Source of the DNA: Clostridiales bacterium
Lineage (GTDB): Bacteria > Bacillota > Clostridia > Caldicoprobacterales > DTU083
DNA: 12,116 bases
Assembly (NCBI GenBank): GCA_012512335.1
Contig: JAAZEK010000336.1
Span: forward strand, 1 to 12,116
Reading direction: 5' to 3'
The position numbers and the translations under genes are program-made. The first letter of the stretch is position 1. Each line of letters opens with the position of its first letter. Shown piece by piece: positions 6,887 to 12,116 of the stretch. The notes beneath the pieces were generated by a model that was not told the origin of the DNA, ran no database searches, and saw only the letters and a list, made by a program, of their open reading frames with translations.

Positions 6887-8035
6887 TTAAGCGTTCCATA
6901 GATTAATAAATATTTTGCCGGGTAATTGCTTAATTATGCCCTTAATTTCCATTAAGGTAAGCACACCATTTAGCTGCCCCGGCTCTATTTGTGTAATTTG
7001 AATGAGGTCTTCCAAGCCTTTCTCCCCATCATGCAAAGCATTATACACCAGGGTTTCAAATAAATCAAGGGCGGGACCTTGACGGCTAATCTGATATGAA
7101 TTATCTTGTGAGCCAGTTTTGCCAGGGGTATTTGGGTATCTATGTAAGGATATTGCCATATTAAGATCTTCTAATATATCCTCTACAGATGTTACCATTT
7201 TCGCTCCTTCTTTAAGAAGTTTATTGGTCCCTTTACTGAAAGGACTGTTTACATTTCCAGGCAAGGCATATACCTCTCGGCCTTGATCCAGAGCACAATC
7301 TACAGTAATAATTGCTCCACTTTTCAAGCCTGCCTCTATTACTAGAGTACCATAGGAAAGGCCACTAATGATGCGATTTCTAGCAGGAAAATTGCCAGGT
7401 GCAGGATTTGTACCTGGTGGATACTCGCTGATAACAGTACCTTTTTCTAATATTGATTTATAAAGGCCTGCATTTTCTGGGGGATAAATGTAGTCTACAC
7501 CACAACCAAACACTGCTATAGTGTAACCATTTTCTGCTTCCAATGCACCTCTGTGAGCCATGGAATCTATTCCTCTAGCCATCCCACTAACCACTGCTGC
7601 ACCTGCTTGAGCAAGTTCAAATGCAACTTTTTTAGCAGACATCTTACCATATTCGGAAGAACGCCTTGATCCAACAACAGCAATAGTAGGTAAATCAGTT
7701 CTCAGATTTTGACCCATACAATATAGCACAGGAGGTGGGTCATAGATAGTTTTCAGTATATCAGGGTAATCTGGAGTCAGTAAGGTAAGCACCTTAAGGC
7801 CGGGTGTGTTTAGTACAGTCTCCGCCTCTTTTAAAGCTTGTTCGTTTTGTGAAGCTATAAGATTCTCAGAAAGCTTGTCCCCCAATATTCGTTTTGCAGG
7901 CTCAAGTTCAGATTCAGTAGCCTGGAACAAAAGTCGGGGGCTTTCATAATATTCTATTAATTTAATGAATCGCCTTGCACCGATTCCTGTTATTCTGTTA
8001 AGCCAAATCCAATACTTTTTATCCAACTGCACCAT
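6887..8035 (-). CDS. dprA: DprA (Smf), DNA-processing protein
   Basis: A 382-residue cytoplasmic protein that in transformable bacteria binds incoming single-stranded DNA and loads RecA. It is also widely kept in species without known competence. The N-terminal helical region (about 1-75) contains a helix-hairpin-helix-like ITGIGARRF. The extended Rossmann core includes VGSRRSSEYG (121-130), VSGMARGIDSMAHRGAL (149-165), FGCGVDYIYPPEN (176-188), FPARNRIISGLS (216-227) and SGAIITVDCALDQGREVYAL (239-258). A linker around 295-320 leads to a C-terminal winged helix (about 322-380), as in DprA proteins with this extra domain. The ATG at 8035 follows GAGGG at close spacing. It lies 49 bases after the GGDEF gene and 14 before topA. 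No competence genes are in the window, so natural transformation cannot be inferred. Confidence 0.94.
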   Translation of the reverse strand: MVQLDKKYWIWLNRITGIGARRFIKLIEYYESPRLLFQATESELEPAKRILGDKLSENLIASQNEQALKEAETVLNTPGLKVLTLLTPDYPDILKTIYDPPPVLYCMGQNLRTDLPTIAVVGSRRSSEYGKMSAKKVAFELAQAGAAVVSGMARGIDSMAHRGALEAENGYTIAVFGCGVDYIYPPENAGLYKSILEKGTVISEYPPGTNPAPGNFPARNRIISGLSYGTLVIEAGLKSGAIITVDCALDQGREVYALPGNVNSPFSKGTNKLLKEGAKMVTSVEDILEDLNMAISLHRYPNTPGKTGSQDNSYQISRQGPALDLFETLVYNALHDGEKGLEDLIQITQIEPGQLNGVLTLMEIKGIIKQLPGKIFINLWNA

Positions 8036-8084
8036 TTATCCCTCGTTTTATTAATGTATTCTCATAGATGTAGTTTTTTCTTAT

Positions 8085-9515
8085 CTATTGCGCTTTCGTT
8101 GATATTTCTTCACTCATCATATTTATAAAAAGTTCAACTAGATTAGGATCAAACTGAGTCCCACTACAGCGTTTAATTTCTTTTAATGCTTCAGCAAAAG
8201 AAACTGCCGCTTTATATGCACTGCCCTCAGTCAAAACAACATAGGTTTCTGCTATGGAAAGTATTCTTGAATTAAGTGGAATCTGTTCACCAGACAGCCC
8301 CTGTGGATAACCTTTACCATCCCATCGTTCATGAAGACTTAAGATAGCATTGGCTACAACAGCAATTTGCGGAAAATAAATAGCTATTCGATATCCTATT
8401 TCTGAATGCTTTCTAACAGTATGCCATTCTCCCAGATTAAGCTCGCTAGGTTTTAACAAAATGGATTTAGGAATTGCTATCTTCCCTATATCATAAACCA
8501 TAGTCAATAGCTCAAGTTGGATTTTATCATATTCGTCAAGACCAAGGACTTGAGCCATATTAAAACATATTTCCTTTAATTGCATTCTGTTTTCCAGAGT
8601 TTTGCCTGAATGGCTTTCCAATGTGTTTTTTATAAAGTTTATCATCTCACTACGAACCTGGTAATTTTCTCTAAGCTTGGCAGTATACATTCGCTCGTCT
8701 GCAAGTTTTAAAATGGAATTTATGCTAGTTAATTTATTATCTCTAGTAGCAGTTCCTAAAGAAAGACTGAGGGGTATGGGTGATACATCCGCTTCTTGAC
8801 ACGCTAGTCGTATACGATCTACTACTATCTGGGCTCCATTTTTATCCACCTTGGGCAGGAGAATGATAAACTCATCACCACCAGTTCTAGCAATTATGTC
8901 TTCATGACGACACGCTCTGCGTAGAACCTGTGCTATCTTTTTTAATAGTTCATCTCCTTTATGATGACCAAAAACATCATTTGTCAATTTTAGACCATTG
9001 ACATCAGCCATGATAACAGATAATGGCAACATCCTGGCACTAGAAAAACGTTCTAATTCCACATTGAAAAAAGCACGATTATACAACCCGGTCAAGGCAT
9101 CATGAAAAGAATTGTATTGTAAAGCTGTTTCCTTTTGCTTTTGATAGCTTACATCATAAAATAGCAGAACATAGCCAGAAATATCACTTTCCATATTAGT
9201 AAAATAGGATATACTACCAGTTACATAGCACTGAACCTGATTAGCAGGATTAGGGATGATAAGATAATCTGGTAGATCAATTGGCTGAAATCCTTCTATA
9301 AGGGTAGGGATATATTGGCTATATCCATCTTCTAGATAGACGGTAAAGACATCCTCTAAGTTTTTTCCTTTAGCATTTTCATTCATCCAGCCTGTCAGGC
9401 TCTCTGCAACCTTGTTTAAAAAAAGAACCTGCCCCTTGTTGTTAGTTATTATAACTCCATCACTTAATGCACATAAAGCAAGATGAGAAATTTGCTTCAA
9501 ATCTAGATTCTTCAT
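8085..9515 (-). CDS. PAS-GGDEF-HD-GYP protein: probable diguanylate cyclase with degenerate HD-GYP domain
   Basis: A 476-residue cyclic-di-GMP signalling protein. The N-terminal PAS sensor covers about residues 15-125 (DGVIITNNKGQVLFLNKVAE). The GGDEF domain (about 133-285) starts HDALTGLYNRAFF and has an intact active-site GGDEF (212-216) plus an RHED inhibitory site (203-206) five residues before it, so it should make c-di-GMP and be product-inhibited. The HD-GYP-type domain (about 300-465) keeps DIGK, HERWDGKGYP and FDP. The family HD is YD (341-342), HHE is LHE (394-396), and the later metal-binding Asp is Glu (AETY, 422-425), so hydrolysis is doubtful. No membrane segment is visible. The ATG at 9515 is supported by AAAGGA eight bases upstream. 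The frame stays open to a GTG at 9617 without a ribosome binding site. A 216-base leader separates it from gcvPB. Confidence 0.88.
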   Translation of the reverse strand: MKNLDLKQISHLALCALSDGVIITNNKGQVLFLNKVAESLTGWMNENAKGKNLEDVFTVYLEDGYSQYIPTLIEGFQPIDLPDYLIIPNPANQVQCYVTGSISYFTNMESDISGYVLLFYDVSYQKQKETALQYNSFHDALTGLYNRAFFNVELERFSSARMLPLSVIMADVNGLKLTNDVFGHHKGDELLKKIAQVLRRACRHEDIIARTGGDEFIILLPKVDKNGAQIVVDRIRLACQEADVSPIPLSLSLGTATRDNKLTSINSILKLADERMYTAKLRENYQVRSEMINFIKNTLESHSGKTLENRMQLKEICFNMAQVLGLDEYDKIQLELLTMVYDIGKIAIPKSILLKPSELNLGEWHTVRKHSEIGYRIAIYFPQIAVVANAILSLHERWDGKGYPQGLSGEQIPLNSRILSIAETYVVLTEGSAYKAAVSFAEALKEIKRCSGTQFDPNLVELFINMMSEEISTKAQ

Positions 9516-9523
9516 CAATTTAA

Positions 9524-9529
9524 TCCTTT
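9524..9529 (-). promoter_or_regulatory. Ribosome binding site fixing the GGDEF gene start
   Basis: AAAGGA on the minus strand, eight bases before the ATG at 9515. The alternative upstream GTG at 9617 has no comparable site and lies inside an inverted repeat. Confidence 0.6.
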
Positions 9530-9543
9530 CTTTATGGCCAAGC

Positions 9544-9559
9544 CAGTATTTCGATACTG
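9544..9559 (-). other. Short stem-loop in the leader of the GGDEF gene
   Basis: The minus strand reads CAGTAT-CGAA-ATACTG, a perfect six-base-pair stem with a four-base loop, ending 28 bases before the start codon. An upstream TACTG (9583-9579) can pair with the same CAGTA, giving a mutually exclusive five-base-pair alternative. Whether either forms is unknown. Confidence 0.45.
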
Positions 9560-9602
9560 AAACATATGCAGGGACAAACAGTAATATTCGTTGTTCGAAA
9601 TA

Positions 9603-9643
9603 ATTGAGCTCGTTCACGGAACAAACGCGTAGACGAGCTCAAT
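9603..9643. repeat. Perfect 11-bp inverted repeat upstream of the GGDEF gene
   Basis: ATTGAGCTCGT (9603-9613) and ACGAGCTCAAT (9633-9643) are exact inverted copies around a 19-base loop. The repeat lies about 90 bases before the GGDEF start and 15 bases downstream of a TATAAT box. It could be an operator for a dimeric regulator or a hairpin in the leader RNA. It has no U-tract on the minus strand and is not a classical terminator. Confidence 0.6.
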
Positions 9644-9657
9644 GAATGTCTAATATA

Positions 9658-9663
9658 ATTATA
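9658..9663 (-). promoter_or_regulatory. Possible -10 box for the GGDEF gene
   Basis: A perfect TATAAT on the minus strand, about 145 bases before the gene. At 16-18 bases upstream I see only T-rich sequence and no good -35 match, and the region is AT-rich. If used, transcription would start near 9650, just before the inverted repeat at 9603-9643, which would then open the leader RNA. Confidence 0.3.
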
Positions 9664-9667
9664 GTTC

Positions 9668-9698
9668 TAGAAAACTTAGGAAAATCCTTCCTATTCTA
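9668..9698 (-). other. Stem-loop downstream of gcvPB
   Basis: The minus strand reads TAGAA-TAGGAA-GGATT-TTCCTA, then a four-base AGTT bulge and TTCTA, giving 11 base pairs with a five-base loop, 33 bases after the gcvPB stop. The position suits a gcv transcript end, but the next bases (GAACTATAAT) are not a U-run, so I do not call it a terminator. The stem is AT-rich and weak. Confidence 0.35.
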
Positions 9699-9731
9699 AA
9701 ATTGAATATTTATACGATTTCTATGGATAAA

Positions 9732-11168
9732 TTACCATTTGACCACAGGATTTCTGGCTGCTGAAACCTCATCTAGAAGTTTAATAGGGGTATTGTGAGG
9801 AGCTGTTTGAATTATTTCTGGATCCTCCACTGCTTCTTTAGCAATTTGAATCATGGCAGATATATACTCTTCCATTGACTCCAAACTTTCGGTTTCCGTG
9901 GGCTCAATCATCATCGCTTCATGAACAATCAGCGGGAAATATGTGGTTGGTGGGTGGACTCCAAAGTCTAAGAGCCTTTTAGCAATCTGTTTAGTATTTA
10001 TATCAGCGGGATTGTCTTTCAAATGGCTGATGACAAATTCATGCATACAGGTTTGATCATAAGGAAGCTCATAATATTCCTTTAATCTATCCATCATGTA
10101 ATTTGCATTTAGAACAGCCATTTCACTTACCCTTTTCAACCCTTCAGCACCCATAGTTAAAATATAGGTGTAAGCTCGTACTAGGACACCAAAGTTCCCG
10201 TAAAAGCCCTTTACTTTTCCAATTGAAAGCGGCCTGTCATAATCTAGTTCATACTTATCCAGCTTTTTAGTAATCATAGGTACTGGTAGGAAGCCTTCCA
10301 AATGCTTGGCTACCCCTACAGGGCCTGCACCTGGTCCACCTCCACCGTGAGGAGTAGAAAAGGTTTTGTGAAGGTTTAAATGTATAACATCAAAGCCCAT
10401 ATCACCTGGTCTGGTAATGCCCATTATGGCATTAGCATTAGCACCATCATAATAGAGCAAGCCACCGGCGTCGTGTACAGCATCTGCTATCTCTATTATG
10501 TTCTTCTCGAAAAGTCCCAAGGTACTTGGGTTAGTCAACATCAATCCTGCGACTTCATCGTTAAGGATTTCCTTAAGTGCAGCTACATCCACTCCTCCAT
10601 CTTTATTGGAGCGAACCTCTACTACATCCATGCCTACTACAGCTGCACTAGCTGGGTTGGTACCATGGGCAGAGTCGGGAACTATTATCTTATTTCGTTT
10701 ACTATCGCCTCTGCTCTGATGGTATGCCCTTATAATCATCAAGCCAAGTGCTTCTCCTTGCGCACCTGCAGAAGGTTGCATACTGAAGGCCGTCATGCCA
10801 GTGATTTCACATAGCATGTCTTCTAAATCATACATAAGTTTTAAAGATCCCTGCGCAGTTTCTACAGGCTGTAGCGGATGAACCTGTGCAAACCCTGGCA
10901 TACGAGCAGCTTCTTCATTAATTTTAGGATTATATTTCATTGTGCAGGAGCCTAATGGATAAATCCCCAAGTCAACAGCATAGTTTTTCTGAGAAAGATT
11001 AGCATAGTGTCTAATAACATCTACTTCAGTGACCTCTGGTAAATCGGCTACTTCTTGGCGAGTAATGGATGAAGGTAAGTCATAGCTTGGTACATCGGAT
11101 TTAGGTAGATTGTATGCTTTTCTTCCTTCTTTGGAACACTCAAATATCAGTTTGTTATAATCTCTCAT
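9732..11168 (-). CDS. gcvPB: GcvPB, glycine decarboxylase (P-protein) subunit 2
   Basis: A 478-residue PLP enzyme subunit. With GcvPA it decarboxylates glycine and passes the aminomethyl group to lipoyl-GcvH in the glycine cleavage system, giving CO2, ammonia and methylenetetrahydrofolate, or it can run in reverse. The PLP-binding lysine is Lys268 in HLNLHKTFSTPHGGGGPG. Other family blocks are DLGIYPLGSCTMKYNPK (66-82), MQPSAGAQGEA (130-140), VPDSAHGTNPASA (163-175) and YDGANANAIMG (240-250). Length is normal for the split-P form. The ATG (11168) overlaps the gcvPA TGA in an ATGA junction and follows GGAGGGG, so the two subunits are translationally coupled. The methylenetetrahydrofolate product is also the carbon donor TrmFO uses downstream, but that link is only metabolic. 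No glycine riboswitch is in the window. It would be expected further upstream. Confidence 0.97.
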   Translation of the reverse strand: MRDYNKLIFECSKEGRKAYNLPKSDVPSYDLPSSITRQEVADLPEVTEVDVIRHYANLSQKNYAVDLGIYPLGSCTMKYNPKINEEAARMPGFAQVHPLQPVETAQGSLKLMYDLEDMLCEITGMTAFSMQPSAGAQGEALGLMIIRAYHQSRGDSKRNKIIVPDSAHGTNPASAAVVGMDVVEVRSNKDGGVDVAALKEILNDEVAGLMLTNPSTLGLFEKNIIEIADAVHDAGGLLYYDGANANAIMGITRPGDMGFDVIHLNLHKTFSTPHGGGGPGAGPVGVAKHLEGFLPVPMITKKLDKYELDYDRPLSIGKVKGFYGNFGVLVRAYTYILTMGAEGLKRVSEMAVLNANYMMDRLKEYYELPYDQTCMHEFVISHLKDNPADINTKQIAKRLLDFGVHPPTTYFPLIVHEAMMIEPTETESLESMEEYISAMIQIAKEAVEDPEIIQTAPHNTPIKLLDEVSAARNPVVKW

Positions 11169-12116
11169 TCTATCCCCTCCAATACTTGCTTGAGGTCATC
11201 TATTTCTTCTTTGCTTCGCTTTTCTGTTACACAGTATAAAATTCCGTTTTCTAGCATGGGGTAATCCCTTTCTAAAGCATAGCCACCTATGATACCACTT
11301 TCTAAAAGAGAGCTCTGGATATTCTCAGGAGAAACAGAGCTTATAACTGGGAATTCCTTAAAAAAGGGCTGATTATATGCCAAACGATATTTTCCTGATC
11401 TAGTAACGGTCTCGGCGGCGTAGTGAGCTTTGTCATAACACTGCCTAGCAACTTCCTGCAAACCCTGCTTTCCCATAGTAGTCAGATAAACAGAAGCAGC
11501 TAAAGCATTTAGCGCTTGGTTTGAGCAAATGTTAGATGTAGCCTTTTCCCTACGTATATGCTGTTCTCTAGTTTGTAGTGTTGAAACAAAGCCTCTCTTA
11601 CCATCAACATCCTGGGTTTGCCCTACTATTCTCCCAGGCATTCTTCGCATAAGCGCTTTGGTACATGCCATAAAACCTAAAGTGGGTCCTCCAAAGGACA
11701 TGTAATTTCCCAAGCTTTGTCCATCACCAATAGCGATATCTGCTCCCCATTCCCCAGGGCTCTTAAACAAGCCAAGTGATATAGGATCTACTGAAAGAAT
11801 CAACAAGCCTTTGTTCTGATGAATCAGCTTCTCCATTTCCTCTACTTGCTCCAAATCCCCTAAGAAGTTGGGAGTTTGGATTAAGATAGCAGCAGTTTCT
11901 TTGCTGATAAGCCCATTCATGGCTTCTAGATCCGTAATTCCATCCTTCATGGGAACAGTAACTAACTCTATACCCTGATGTTCTAGAAAGGTTGACAAAA
12001 CTTTTCTAGAGTCAGGGTGTACTGACTCAGAGACAATAATTTGATTTCTACGTGTACTTGAAGCAGCTAATAGGGCCGCCTCAGCTGCAGCACTAGCTCC
12101 ATCATAGAGAGAAGCA
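11165..12116 (-). CDS. gcvPA: GcvPA, glycine decarboxylase (P-protein) subunit 1 (partial, 5' end outside window)
   Basis: The reading frame is open from the right edge of the window, so this is the C-terminal 316 residues of a protein usually about 440-450 long. The first visible residues, ASLYDGASAAAEAALLAA, are a conserved GcvPA block and continue through SESVHPDSRKVL. A TTG at 11998 could look like a start but lies in the middle of this conserved region. Later motifs include IQTPNFLGDLE, SFGGPTLGFMACTK, MPGRIVGQTQDVDGKRGFVS and REQHIRREKATSNICSNQAL, all typical of the subunit. It is a catalytically silent fold partner of GcvPB in the split enzyme. It ends in TGA overlapping the gcvPB ATG. 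Upstream gcvT and gcvH would be expected beyond the edge. Confidence 0.96.
   Translation of the reverse strand, partial: ASLYDGASAAAEAALLAASSTRRNQIIVSESVHPDSRKVLSTFLEHQGIELVTVPMKDGITDLEAMNGLISKETAAILIQTPNFLGDLEQVEEMEKLIHQNKGLLILSVDPISLGLFKSPGEWGADIAIGDGQSLGNYMSFGGPTLGFMACTKALMRRMPGRIVGQTQDVDGKRGFVSTLQTREQHIRREKATSNICSNQALNALAASVYLTTMGKQGLQEVARQCYDKAHYAAETVTRSGKYRLAYNQPFFKEFPVISSVSPENIQSSLLESGIIGGYALERDYPMLENGILYCVTEKRSKEEIDDLKQVLEGIE

Noticed and set aside
9516..9617. N-terminal extension of the GGDEF protein starting at a GTG at 9617
   Set aside because: There is no ribosome binding site before the GTG, it lies within the inverted repeat, and a good site precedes the internal ATG at 9515. 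The extra 34 residues match no domain.
9668..9690. CodY-box-like sequence (AATTTTCWGAAAATT type) near GATTTTCCTAAGTTT on the minus strand
   Set aside because: It matches only about 10 of 15 positions in AT-rich sequence, which is within chance expectation, and the same bases are better explained by a stem-loop.
9516..9731. GEMM c-di-GMP riboswitch or glycine riboswitch in the gcvPB-GGDEF gap
   Set aside because: The conserved core segments of either class were not found on the minus strand. The hairpins present do not match those folds.
10380..10814. 144-codon open frame on the plus strand inside gcvPB
   Set aside because: It lies antisense to a highly conserved gene, its translation is low-complexity and matches no known family, and it has no ribosome binding site.

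Overview
This window is a tightly packed stretch of a low-GC Firmicutes chromosome, most likely a clostridial lineage rather than Bacillus. The evidence is CodY (known only from Firmicutes), the folate-dependent tRNA methylase TrmFO, the order dprA-topA-trmFO-hslV-hslU-codY, and a glycine decarboxylase split into two subunits (GcvPA/GcvPB). The species cannot be named from the sequence. Every gene lies on the minus strand, so transcription runs from the right end of the window to the left. No rRNA, tRNA, CRISPR array, insertion sequence or prophage gene was seen.

Right end (about 9.7-12.1 kb): gcvPA (5' part outside the window) and gcvPB overlap by four bases and encode the P-protein of the glycine cleavage system. 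A 216-base gap follows, the largest in the window. It holds several inverted repeats and a TATAAT box. It leads to a PAS-GGDEF-HD-GYP protein whose cyclase motif and inhibitory site are intact but whose HD-GYP metal ligands are partly lost.

Centre (3.4-8.0 kb): dprA, topA and trmFO follow in order with short gaps, covering DNA uptake/recombination, chromosome supercoiling and tRNA modification. In Bacilli and many relatives xerC (codV) comes next. Here it is missing, and a 62-bp palindromic repeat sits at the junction, reaching into the 3' end of trmFO and supplying its stop codon.

Left end (0-3.3 kb): hslV and hslU (ATP-dependent protease), then codY (nutrient-sensing global regulator), then fur (iron regulator). 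The last 39 bases hold the start of a nucleotidyltransferase gene that runs off the window. A possible promoter just after the palindrome could make hslV-hslU-codY-fur a separate transcript.

The window is mostly conserved housekeeping sequence, and I see no entirely new system. The points worth a second look are the palindrome embedded in trmFO, a CodY whose effector-binding loop is short and lacks the expected arginine, the degenerate HD-GYP domain, and the structured leader before the cyclase gene.
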